Shown here piece after piece: positions 1 through 6,682 of a stretch of 8,922 bases of DNA. Under the pieces are notes generated by a model. The model was not told the origin of the DNA. It made no database searches and worked only from the letters and a program-made list of their open reading frames with translations. Position 1 is the stretch's first letter. The number at the start of each line of letters is the position of its first letter. The DNA is from Fidelibacterota bacterium (GTDB lineage: Bacteria > Fidelibacterota > UBA2242 > JAFGTP01), in the NCBI GenBank assembly GCA_021734005.1, contig JAIPJV010000066.1:1-8922 (forward strand), given 5' to 3'. The translations under genes and the position numbers were made by a program.

Positions 1-59
1 CACGTCGCTTCTTGTTATTTTAGCCGAATATAATTTATCCAACCAATAAATTTTGTTAC

Positions 60-797
60 TTACTTTTGAGATTCAATATATCCTAAAGGCATGATGTACA
101 GCGGTGTTTCTTGTTCAGGAATCTGCATAACCTTACTGACATCTTGATCAGAAAAAGCACCAACCGCACATGTGCCGATGCCCAAACTATAGGCCTGCAA
201 ATAGACATTCTCAGCAGAATGCCCCAGATCCATACAAACATATCTTTCCCGACCGCGTTGGCCATATTTGCTGGTAGTTCTTTCATAGACAGCCGAGTAA
301 AATAAACTGGCAGGAGCCTTTGCAATAAAGCTCTGACCATAGGCTGCCTCACTTAGTTCAGACCGCTGATCACCGGATTGTAGCAATTTCAAAGTGTGCT
401 CTTTGGAATCATATTTATAAATTCCAGCCGCAAGATCGGAAACATTTCCGCAGACTGCATATATTTCAAGAGGGTAACGAGCCCCAGCTGAAGGAGCCGT
501 CCGTAAACCGCCTCGCAAAAAATCAGGCCCTGATTCCATAGATTTTGTAATTCCATAAGATGACCAGAGGATTTGGGAAAGATGCTCAAGTTTAAGTTCT
601 TTATCCTGATAGGAACGGATTGAGCGCCGGTTTTTCAAAGCCTCCTCAACCGAGACATCACTTTCATTGACTGGCTCTGGTAGTTTTATAATTTTGCTTG
701 AGTCCATTTTACCACCTTCTTTTTCATTTTCAGGAGAACACAAAAGAAATAGATAAGGAAGGGCAAGAACAACAATTAATAGATATTTTTTAGACAT
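60..797 (-). CDS. Nitroreductase-family (SagB-type) FMN oxidoreductase with N-terminal export or lipoprotein leader
   Basis: This 245-residue protein is a single-domain member of the nitroreductase/SagB-type dehydrogenase family, flavin enzymes that pass electrons from NAD(P)H or oxidise small substrates. The FMN-binding signature RRSIRSY is at residues 57-63, followed by the SagB-like block RTAPSAGARYPLEIY (99-113). The C-terminal core has GHSAENVYLQAYSLGIGTC (192-210) and PLGY (237-240). Residues 1-19 are a basic start (SKK) and a hydrophobic stretch ending at Cys20. The sequence just before this cysteine (FLL-C) is a poor lipobox because position -1 is Leu, so lipoprotein, anchored protein and plain signal peptide are all possible. 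A strong SD (GAGGAGG, 802-808) supports the ATG at 797. The gene lies 36 bases downstream of the glycosyltransferase on the same strand and is probably co-transcribed. No TOMM cyclodehydratase or precursor gene is nearby, so thiazole/oxazole peptide synthesis is not supported. The substrate is unknown. Confidence 0.88.
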   Translation of the reverse strand: MSKKYLLIVVLALPYLFLLCSPENEKEGGKMDSSKIIKLPEPVNESDVSVEEALKNRRSIRSYQDKELKLEHLSQILWSSYGITKSMESGPDFLRGGLRTAPSAGARYPLEIYAVCGNVSDLAAGIYKYDSKEHTLKLLQSGDQRSELSEAAYGQSFIAKAPASLFYSAVYERTTSKYGQRGRERYVCMDLGHSAENVYLQAYSLGIGTCAVGAFSDQDVSKVMQIPEQETPLYIMPLGYIESQK

Positions 798-801
798 GAT
801 T

Positions 802-808
802 CCTCCTC
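802..808 (-). promoter_or_regulatory. Strong Shine-Dalgarno site of the nitroreductase gene
   Basis: On the minus strand this reads GAGGAGG, six bases before the ATG at 797. It lies in the 36-base gap after the glycosyltransferase stop. It fixes the start so that the hydrophobic leader is included. Confidence 0.75.
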
Positions 809-833
809 TAAACTTTACTTAAAAAAATGCTGA

Positions 834-2078
834 CTAATTAAAAATATCTTTGAGATGACGGTCCCACCAGAATTCCCAGTTGTATCGCCGGGCCACTTCC
901 CGATTCAATTGCAGATACTCAGATTTTTCCATCAGTATCTCATGTAATTCTTCAGCAGCTTCAGAATCAGAAAGTTTTGCAGGCAAATAATTGACATTAT
1001 TTCCAGCAATATCCTGGAAAACTTTAATATCAGAAAGAACAATTGGAGTACGGGAAACAGCGGATTCCAGAATTGGAATTCCAAATCCTTCATCACTACT
1101 CAAATATAGAACCAGATGAGACAGGAAATAAAGATCTCTGACAATAACGGGATTTTTCCCCGGATCAACACCGATTTTTTTAAAAACATTATGCAGAAAA
1201 ATTATATTTTCCTGAATCCGATTTTCTTCAATTATTTTTATAATGCGGTCATAGCATTCTTTTCCCTGAGGATTATCAGAAGGTATATCCCCGGTAATAA
1301 TAGCAACAAAATCGGGATAATAATCTTTTAATTTGCTCAATATTTTGACAGCCCGCGGTATATTTTTTCGAGGCAAAAGTCGAACAGGAAGCATAATGAC
1401 CGGGAATCGGTTGTAAAGAGAGAGCTGCTTGACAACCTGGGATGTTGATTCATTGAAATGCAGAAAATCAGGGAATTTGATAACATTGGGAACTACTTTG
1501 ATTTTGCTTTTTGAAATGCCCAGTAGGTCCACAATTTGATTTTGGCGGGATTCCGAAACTGTGATATATTGCCCATGAGGCACCGGTTCTTTTAGCAACG
1601 ACCAGGGGCGGCGCTCAAACAACTGTTCTTGATAAGATTCCATTTTCCAGGCCAGATCATGAGTCCAGATATAATAATTTTTATCAGGATATTTCTGCAT
1701 AAAATTCCACAAGGCCTGAGTCGCAGCCAGATTATGAGGCATGGACATCATATTATGGATCACCACATTTTTGATATATCCAATTTTTGTTTCTATTTTC
1801 CTCTCAATCTCATCCACTTTCGATTCGAAATGTTCGGGAATCGAACCGGATTCAATCTGTTTTTGCATACCTGCTATTTTTGTGTGGCCGGGATCAAGTT
1901 CAGGAATCAATGAGGTCTTGATTTTCTGGCTATTGAGATTGCCTTTACCTGCCAAAAATGTGACAATAAAATTATTTTGGGCTAATTGTTCGGCCAGCGG
2001 CTCCAGCATTTTTTCAACTCCGCCAATAACCGGCGGCAATGTATAATGAATTATTATGACCTGTTTAATTTTTTCCAT
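834..2078 (-). CDS. Glycosyltransferase family 4 (GT-B fold) protein
   Basis: This 414-residue cytoplasmic protein has the GT-B layout of retaining family 4 glycosyltransferases, which transfer a sugar from a nucleotide-sugar to a polysaccharide, lipid or small acceptor. The N-terminal acceptor domain opens with a beta strand and the glycine-rich loop PPVIGGVEK (15-23). The interdomain region carries YITVSESRQ (171-179) and VVPNVI (195-200). The donor-binding domain begins with PVRLLPRKNI (231-240), where the Arg and Lys are the usual phosphate-contacting residues. The E-x7-E motif is present as EGFGIPILE (330-338). There is no signal peptide or membrane segment. The ATG at 2078 is preceded by CAGGAAATAAG, an acceptable SD. 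The gene leads a two-gene unit with the nitroreductase. Sugar donor and acceptor cannot be read from the sequence. No capsule, O-antigen or lipid-glycan genes flank it, so it looks like an isolated transferase. Confidence 0.9.
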   Translation of the reverse strand: MEKIKQVIIIHYTLPPVIGGVEKMLEPLAEQLAQNNFIVTFLAGKGNLNSQKIKTSLIPELDPGHTKIAGMQKQIESGSIPEHFESKVDEIERKIETKIGYIKNVVIHNMMSMPHNLAATQALWNFMQKYPDKNYYIWTHDLAWKMESYQEQLFERRPWSLLKEPVPHGQYITVSESRQNQIVDLLGISKSKIKVVPNVIKFPDFLHFNESTSQVVKQLSLYNRFPVIMLPVRLLPRKNIPRAVKILSKLKDYYPDFVAIITGDIPSDNPQGKECYDRIIKIIEENRIQENIIFLHNVFKKIGVDPGKNPVIVRDLYFLSHLVLYLSSDEGFGIPILESAVSRTPIVLSDIKVFQDIAGNNVNYLPAKLSDSEAAEELHEILMEKSEYLQLNREVARRYNWEFWWDRHLKDIFN

Positions 2079-2427
2079 CTTATTTCCTGTTAATCAATTC
2101 TATTGGTACATGATAATTTAGATATAAATACCGATTGTCTTCAAGTAAAAATGTGCAATAGATGAATTATTAGGAGCTCTTTGGAATTATAATTTATAAA
2201 ATGTTCCGATTCATTTCTGATCCAGACAATCTTAGTCTCGAATCTTGCCTGGAAACCATGTAGTTCTTCTTTTGGGTTAATGGTTGGAATTCGCCGCTGT
2301 TATCGAATATTCCACTTTCTTATTTTTATATTAATTTTGTCCTGATAAATATCAATATTGACCTTGCTTTACTACCTATTAAAGGTTATTTTTTTAAAGA
2401 TAGTAATAGTAAAAGGGGGTAATCAAG
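2079..2427. other. Divergent intergenic region between glycosyltransferase and amrS
   Basis: These 349 bases separate two divergent genes and must hold both start signals. No convincing protein gene is present. Minus strand, the glycosyltransferase side: a possible promoter is TTGAAG-N18-TAAATT on the complement of about 2115-2144, which is weak. Plus strand, the amrS side: a good -35-like TTGACC lies at 2358-2363 but has no well-spaced -10; TTGCTT (2364-2369) with TATTTT (2387-2392) is spaced 17 but matches poorly. A palindrome TGATA-AA-TATCA lies at 2343-2354, just before these. The amrS SD, AAAGGGGG, is at 2412-2419. The stretch 2201-2330 is slightly less AT-rich than its flanks and remains unexplained. 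Confidence 0.5.
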
Positions 2428-3528
2428 ATGACATTATCCCGAAGAGATTTCATAAAATTAATTGGCGGTTCGGCTCTGGCTTCCAGTACTTTGAGCGCCT
2501 CAATATTCAATTCCAGTAAACCCTATATAAGAGAAGCCCAGTATTACAATTCTCTTGGCAATGGAGTTGTGGAGTGTACACTCTGTCCTAATAGATGCCG
2601 TTTGAGAGATGGAAGAATTGGAGCTTGTGGAGTTCGAGTCAACAAAAATGGAAAACTCAATACACTGGTTTACGGCCGACTTTGTTCGCTCAATAATGAT
2701 CCTATTGAAAAGAAGCCGCTCTATCATTTTATGCCCGGAAAGAATGCGATTTCAGTAGCCACACCCGGCTGCAATCTCCACTGTAAATTTTGCCAGAACT
2801 GGACAATATCACAGGCCAAACCTGATGAAATTTCCACCCAATATGTAAGCCCCGACAGATTAGTAGCCACTGCTAATAAATACAATTCGCCCATAATTGC
2901 TTTCACCTATAGTGAACCTACTATATTTTATGAATATATGCATGATGTCTCCAAACAAGAATCAGATATAAAAAGTGTAATGATCTCGGCCGGGTTCATT
3001 GAAAAAGAACCGCTCCAAAAATTGTGCGGAGTTCTAGATGGGATCAAGATTGATCTAAAAAGTTTTTCTAATGATTTTTATCGGGAATTGGTTTCCGGCC
3101 GTTTGGATCCTGTTCTGAGGACTTTGCAAACTATCAAAGAAAGTGGCACCTGGCTTGAAATTGTTTACCTTGTAATACCAACTCACAATGACGATATGGA
3201 TGAAATCAAAGAAATGTGTGGCTGGATAGTAGAGAATTTAGGCCCTGATGTACCTTTACACTTCACCCGCTTTCATCCTTCTTATAAAATGAAAAATCTG
3301 CCTCCTACACCTCTCAAAACTCTTGATAATGCTTATGAAATTGCCCGACAGGAAGGGATTAATTATCCCTATGTTGGCAATGTTCCCCGGCATAAGGGTG
3401 AAAATACGTATTGCTCCGAATGTGGAACAGAGGTGATCTCCAGGCAGGGATTCTTCATTCGCAATAATAAATTAGAAGATGGGCAGTGCCCGGAATGTGG
3501 CCATGCCATTCCCGGAGTTTGGAAATAA
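2428..3528 (+). CDS. amrS: AmmeMemoRadiSam system radical SAM enzyme with Tat signal
   Basis: This 366-residue protein is the radical SAM member of the AmmeMemoRadiSam set, which is conserved with MEMO1- and AMMECR1-family partners in bacteria and archaea; its reaction is not firmly known. It resembles pyruvate formate-lyase activating enzymes. The 4Fe-4S-binding CX3CX2C motif is C115, C119 and C122 (CNLHCKFC). An N-terminal cysteine cluster (C50, C53, C57, C67) precedes it. Two CXXC pairs near the end (C329/C332, C354/C357) form a rubredoxin- or zinc-ribbon-like tail typical of this family. The unusual part is the N-terminus: SRRDFIK (4-10) followed by a weakly hydrophobic stretch to about residue 27, which matches a Tat leader. 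Removing it leaves about the usual family length. SD AAAGGGGG lies eight bases before the ATG. The partner gene starts 16 bases after the stop, so the two form an operon. Whether the leader is cleaved or works only as an anchor is unknown. Confidence 0.92.
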   Translation: MTLSRRDFIKLIGGSALASSTLSASIFNSSKPYIREAQYYNSLGNGVVECTLCPNRCRLRDGRIGACGVRVNKNGKLNTLVYGRLCSLNNDPIEKKPLYHFMPGKNAISVATPGCNLHCKFCQNWTISQAKPDEISTQYVSPDRLVATANKYNSPIIAFTYSEPTIFYEYMHDVSKQESDIKSVMISAGFIEKEPLQKLCGVLDGIKIDLKSFSNDFYRELVSGRLDPVLRTLQTIKESGTWLEIVYLVIPTHNDDMDEIKEMCGWIVENLGPDVPLHFTRFHPSYKMKNLPPTPLKTLDNAYEIARQEGINYPYVGNVPRHKGENTYCSECGTEVISRQGFFIRNNKLEDGQCPECGHAIPGVWK

Positions 3529-3530
3529 AG

Positions 3531-3547
3531 AAGAGGATATTATTATG
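3531..3547 (+). promoter_or_regulatory. SD and start codon deciding the MEMO1-AMMECR1 gene start
   Basis: The sequence AAGAGGATATTATTATG places GAGG eight bases before the ATG at 3545. An upstream in-frame ATG at 3479 lies inside amrS, has no comparable SD, and would put 22 polar residues ahead of a clean signal peptide. The start at 3545 is therefore preferred. Confidence 0.8.
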
Positions 3548-5068
3548 CTGTTTAATCGTAAAATTTATCCATATATTATTATAACTATTCTTTTGATACT
3601 GCCTGTTTTACAGGCTCAGACCAGAGAACCGGTTGCAGCTGGTCGTTTTTATTCAGGGTCTGCATCAAAATTACGTCGGGCCTGCCAGCATTATCTTCAG
3701 AAAGCAGGACAGGCAAAATTGGATGGCAAACCTCTTGGAATAATTGCTCCTCATGCCGGTTATGTTTATAGTGGAAGAATTGCAGCTATTAGCTTCAATG
3801 AAGTTAGAAACTATGATTATTCCACTGTGGTTATTATCGCTCCATCGCATACCCATTCTTTTTCTTTTGCTTCTATTTATAAAGGTGAATTTTACAAAAC
3901 TCCACTGGGAAAGGTAAAAATTGATCGGGATAGAGCCCGGGAAATTGCCAATAAGAGCGATCGGATAAAATTATCCAGTAATGGCCATGAATCGAATTCT
4001 TTTGGCAGGGGAGAACATGCTGTGGAAGTGGAAATCCCTTTTCTCCAGACCATTAAACCTGATCAAAAAATAATTCCCATAGTAATCGGTACCCTTGATT
4101 ATAATGTTATTAAGGATCTGGGAAATATTCTGGGCGATATGCTAAAAAATGATAATATTCTGATAGTTGCCTCCAGCGATCTGTCCCATTATCATTCCTA
4201 TCAGGAAGCTGAAAAAATTGATCAAAAATTAATCACAGCTCTGGAAAAATTTGATCCAAAACATTTTTATAAAGGCATTCGGGATCGCAAATATGAAGCC
4301 TGTGGTGCTGCTCCAATTACCACAATGCTACTGGCAACTAAAAAAGCAGGAGCCGAAAAAATTGATGTTCTTGAATATGCCAACAGTGGTGATATTCAAG
4401 ATGGAGATAAATCCCGGGTAGTTGGTTATCTCTCTGCAGCAGTTACGATAGAAAAGCAAGTTAACTCAAATAAAACACAAGAGGATAAAAATATGAATAA
4501 TGAGGCAAGAAGTCAGCTTAATCATGAGGAGAAGGTCTTTCTGCTGGATTTAGCAGAGAAAACTATGCGGGCAGCAGTCAAAAATGAGTCCAAACCCGAT
4601 CCTGAGAATATTCCCGAGATTACCAGGCAGGATCGTGGTGCTTTTGTAACTCTGGAAAAAAATGGAAATCTGCGCGGCTGTATCGGTTATGTCCAGCCAA
4701 TTAAGCCTCTCTGGAAAGCTGTCAAGGAAATGGCTGTCTCAGCGTCCTTAAAGGATCCTCGTTTTCCACCTGTAGAAGAAGATGAGCTGCCCGATATTAC
4801 TGTGGAAGTTTCAGTTTTAACGGTGCCTCATGAAATTGATGATATTGAGGAAATCAAAGTTGGCAAGCATGGAATCATTATCAAAAAAGGCTTTCAGCAG
4901 GGTCTGCTCTTGCCTCAAGTGGCTACAGATCAGGGCTGGGACAGGAAAACATTTTTACAGCATACCTGCAGAAAAGCAGGTCTACCTACAACAGCCTGGC
5001 AGGATCAAGATACTGAAATAAAAATATTTTCTGCTCAGGTATTTAGTCGCGAAGAATTAGGCGACTGA
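3545..5068 (+). CDS. amrB/amrA: Fused MEMO1 (AmmeMemoRadiSam B) - AMMECR1 (AmmeMemoRadiSam A) protein with Sec signal peptide
   Basis: This 507-residue fusion joins the two non-radical-SAM partners of the system. Residues 1-24 are a Sec signal peptide: basic start with R5 and K6, hydrophobic core 8-22, and LQA before a predicted cut at A24/Q25. The MEMO1 domain (about 26-303), related to LigB-type non-haem-iron dioxygenases, keeps the expected metal-site residues: His70 in APHAGY, His102 in APSH, Asp212 and His215 in SSDLSHY, and Cys253 in EACG. His158 (GEHAVEVEIPFL) is also conserved. The polar linker runs to about 328. The AMMECR1 domain (about 329-500) has its signature LRGCIG at 376-381. 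The gene follows amrS by 16 bases. An in-frame ATG with a good SD at the linker (Met317) could give the AMMECR1 part alone. The 3' end overlaps the convergent AI-2E-family gene by 34 bases. Export of a MEMO1/AMMECR1 protein is unexpected. Domain calls are firm; the biochemical role is not known. Confidence 0.92.
   Translation: MLFNRKIYPYIIITILLILPVLQAQTREPVAAGRFYSGSASKLRRACQHYLQKAGQAKLDGKPLGIIAPHAGYVYSGRIAAISFNEVRNYDYSTVVIIAPSHTHSFSFASIYKGEFYKTPLGKVKIDRDRAREIANKSDRIKLSSNGHESNSFGRGEHAVEVEIPFLQTIKPDQKIIPIVIGTLDYNVIKDLGNILGDMLKNDNILIVASSDLSHYHSYQEAEKIDQKLITALEKFDPKHFYKGIRDRKYEACGAAPITTMLLATKKAGAEKIDVLEYANSGDIQDGDKSRVVGYLSAAVTIEKQVNSNKTQEDKNMNNEARSQLNHEEKVFLLDLAEKTMRAAVKNESKPDPENIPEITRQDRGAFVTLEKNGNLRGCIGYVQPIKPLWKAVKEMAVSASLKDPRFPPVEEDELPDITVEVSVLTVPHEIDDIEEIKVGKHGIIIKKGFQQGLLLPQVATDQGWDRKTFLQHTCRKAGLPTTAWQDQDTEIKIFSAQVFSREELGD
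4479..4495 (+). promoter_or_regulatory. amrA: Candidate internal ribosome-binding site and start for a leaderless AMMECR1 protein
   Basis: Within the fused gene, AAGAGGATAAAAATATG gives GAGG eight bases before an in-frame ATG at 4493 (Met317). It shares AAGAGGATA and the same spacing with the gene's own start at 3531-3547. The ATG falls in the polar linker about 12 residues before the AMMECR1 domain, where a stand-alone AMMECR1 gene would begin. The product would be 191 residues without a signal peptide. It may be a working second start or the relic of the gene fusion. Confidence 0.5.
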
Positions 5069-6153
5069 ATATCTTGAAGGTGATAGGCTTTTAATCCCCA
5101 GCTGACCTGGGTGATGATAACTTTGATAATTCCTGCAGCCGGTACCGCCAGAAACATTCCCAGGATTCCGGCCAGTTTTCCACCGATCAAAATCACGGCA
5201 ACGACTGTAATCGGATGCAGGTTAACACTCTTGGAGACAACAAGAGGCGCGATCACGGAGGCATCTAGAGTTTGAATTATGAAAAAGGTAATAGCAATCC
5301 AGATCAGAACGGTTATCACATTGGTTTGAACGTTTAAGGCTGCGATAACCAGAGCCGGAATAGCACCGGCAACAGGTCCAACATAAGGAATCATATTAAA
5401 AAGTCCGGCAATTATTCCAATCAAAATAAAAGGTGGAACAGGATTATCAAAAACCAGGTTGACAATCAATAACCCAATTATTGTCAGAGCGGCAACAATG
5501 GCTGACTGAATAATTTTACCAACCAGATATTGACTGATCTTTTTTCCTGTTTTATAAATTATATTGAGACTGAGCTCAAAGTATTTGTTAGGAATCTTAT
5601 CAACAAGACTTTGAACGATTTTCCTCTGGTCTTTGAGCAGAAAGAAGGTGAATAGTGGGATAATAGCAATAGTAGCAAATATTGATCCGACACTCTTCAG
5701 AAAAGAACCCAGCCCGGATATTATATTGACTACCAGGCTATTGAGCTGATTTACGATCCGGGTTGAAATCTGCCCTGCATCAATTGATTCAGGTAGAATT
5801 TTATGGATGTATTGCTCAAAATTGGTAATATATTCTGATTGTAGAGCCGAAGAAAGGGTCTCTACAGTGGCAATCAAAGCAGGTATGACTCTGCTAATAG
5901 CCAGGACAATTAGCCCAAGCACAATTAAGATGTTAATTAAAATTGCCAGCGATTGATGAACGCCCTGCCTTTCCAGAAAATTAACAACTGGAGTCAAAAT
6001 TGCAGCAAAAATCGAAGCAATGATCAGCATCATCAAAATACTGCGAACATGAGGAAAGATAAAGATGAGGGCCACAATTCCCAGAATTGTCAGAAAAATT
6101 TTCCAGAGTGCATTCTGAATGTTTTTAGATAAATCATAGGAATTTTTATCCAT
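5035..6153 (-). CDS. AI-2E family (PerM/TqsA-type) multi-spanning membrane protein
   Basis: This 372-residue inner-membrane protein has the length and layout of the AI-2E/PerM transporter family. Members are reported to move small solutes, autoinducer-2 or ions; the substrate here cannot be told. Two N-terminal hydrophobic segments (about 19-35 and 37-56) are followed by another at 68-92. A non-membrane stretch of about 60 residues (95-150) comes next. The family-typical IIPLFTFFLLKDQR lies at 164-177, then helices at about 212-234 and 240-270 with NMIPYVGPVAGAIPA at 253-267. Two more lie at 278-300 and 314-348, with LHPITV at 312-317. The start overlaps the end of the upstream cyclic-nucleotide-binding gene by 8 bases (ATGGATAA), which suggests translational coupling. 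It is the last gene of the operon, and its 3' end overlaps the convergent MEMO1-AMMECR1 gene by 34 bases. Confidence 0.9.
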   Translation of the reverse strand: MDKNSYDLSKNIQNALWKIFLTILGIVALIFIFPHVRSILMMLIIASIFAAILTPVVNFLERQGVHQSLAILINILIVLGLIVLAISRVIPALIATVETLSSALQSEYITNFEQYIHKILPESIDAGQISTRIVNQLNSLVVNIISGLGSFLKSVGSIFATIAIIPLFTFFLLKDQRKIVQSLVDKIPNKYFELSLNIIYKTGKKISQYLVGKIIQSAIVAALTIIGLLIVNLVFDNPVPPFILIGIIAGLFNMIPYVGPVAGAIPALVIAALNVQTNVITVLIWIAITFFIIQTLDASVIAPLVVSKSVNLHPITVVAVILIGGKLAGILGMFLAVPAAGIIKVIITQVSWGLKAYHLQDIQSPNSSRLNT

Positions 6154-6661
6154 TATCGAGCCTGGTTTGGAGTCTGATTAATTCAGAATTTGTCTGCCGC
6201 AGCCGTTCGCCAATTACCCTGGCGAGATTGTATAGAATAATGTTGCCGGTTTTAGGCTTTTTTTGCAACATATCCATTAAATCGGGGCGAAAAAATCCGA
6301 GCGCCTCGCACTCTTCTTTGACAATAGCGGTTGCTGAGCGGGGCTTTTCATCCAGAAGAGCCATCTCGCCTAAAAAGGAATGAGCCTTTAAAGTGGCATA
6401 TTTTCGAAGAATCTTTCCGTCTTTGTCTTCCACAATATCCACCTGGCCACTGGTAATTATGTACATTCCCAGACCAGGGTCACCTTTGTGGAAGATAATC
6501 TCGCCCTCTTTATATTCCCGGTGATAGACAATTTTGGCTATTTCATTGAGGGCTTTATTGGGAAGATTTTCAAAAATAGGCACTTCTTTAATGATACTAA
6601 CCAGTTCATTCTCTTTTGACTTTTTGTCAAAATTGAAACACTTCCAGAAGGGATTTTCCAT
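6146..6661 (-). CDS. Stand-alone cyclic nucleotide-binding domain protein
   Basis: This 171-residue cytoplasmic protein is almost entirely one cyclic-nucleotide-binding domain of the CAP_ED/cNMP type. It starts with helical VPIFENLPNKAL (27-38). The beta barrel includes YKEGEIIFHKGDPG (50-63) and MYIITSGQVDIV (66-77). The phosphate-binding cassette is intact: FLGEMALLDEKPRSATA (96-112), with Gly98, Glu99 and Arg108 in the positions that contact cAMP or cGMP. Binding is therefore plausible. After the domain only a C-terminal helix (about 139-168) remains. There is no helix-turn-helix, so it is not a CRP/FNR regulator, and no kinase or enzyme domain is attached. It probably acts as a regulatory subunit for a partner. 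The start at 6661 has CAGGTGAAAA before it. It sits 21 bases after the DUF362 gene and overlaps the membrane protein gene by 8 bases. The patatin in the same operon is a likely partner by analogy with NTE. Confidence 0.92.
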   Translation of the reverse strand: MENPFWKCFNFDKKSKENELVSIIKEVPIFENLPNKALNEIAKIVYHREYKEGEIIFHKGDPGLGMYIITSGQVDIVEDKDGKILRKYATLKAHSFLGEMALLDEKPRSATAIVKEECEALGFFRPDLMDMLQKKPKTGNIILYNLARVIGERLRQTNSELIRLQTRLDNG

Positions 6662-6682
6662 TTTTCACCTGTTCAAAATGAA

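Noticed and set aside
1..59. Possible terminator or gene end left of the nitroreductase
   Set aside because: No hairpin with a T-run and no recognisable coding sequence is visible in these 59 bases.
2201..2263. Short reading frame of 20 codons in the 349-base intergenic region
   Set aside because: No SD precedes it, there is no recognisable motif, and a frame of this size is expected by chance.
3479..3544. Upstream in-frame ATG giving a MEMO1-AMMECR1 protein 22 residues longer
   Set aside because: It lies inside the 3' end of amrS, has no SD of comparable quality, and would bury the signal peptide behind a polar stretch. The ATG at 3545 has GAGG eight bases before it.
4964..4981. Hairpin ACCTGC-AGAAAA-GCAGGT near the end of the AMMECR1 domain, as a terminator
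   Set aside because: The stem is only 6 bp, no T-run follows on either strand, and it lies fully inside coding sequence 85 bases before the stop.
6146..6661. Cyclic-nucleotide-binding protein as a CRP/FNR transcription factor
   Set aside because: The chain ends right after the C-terminal helix of the binding domain, leaving no room for a helix-turn-helix.
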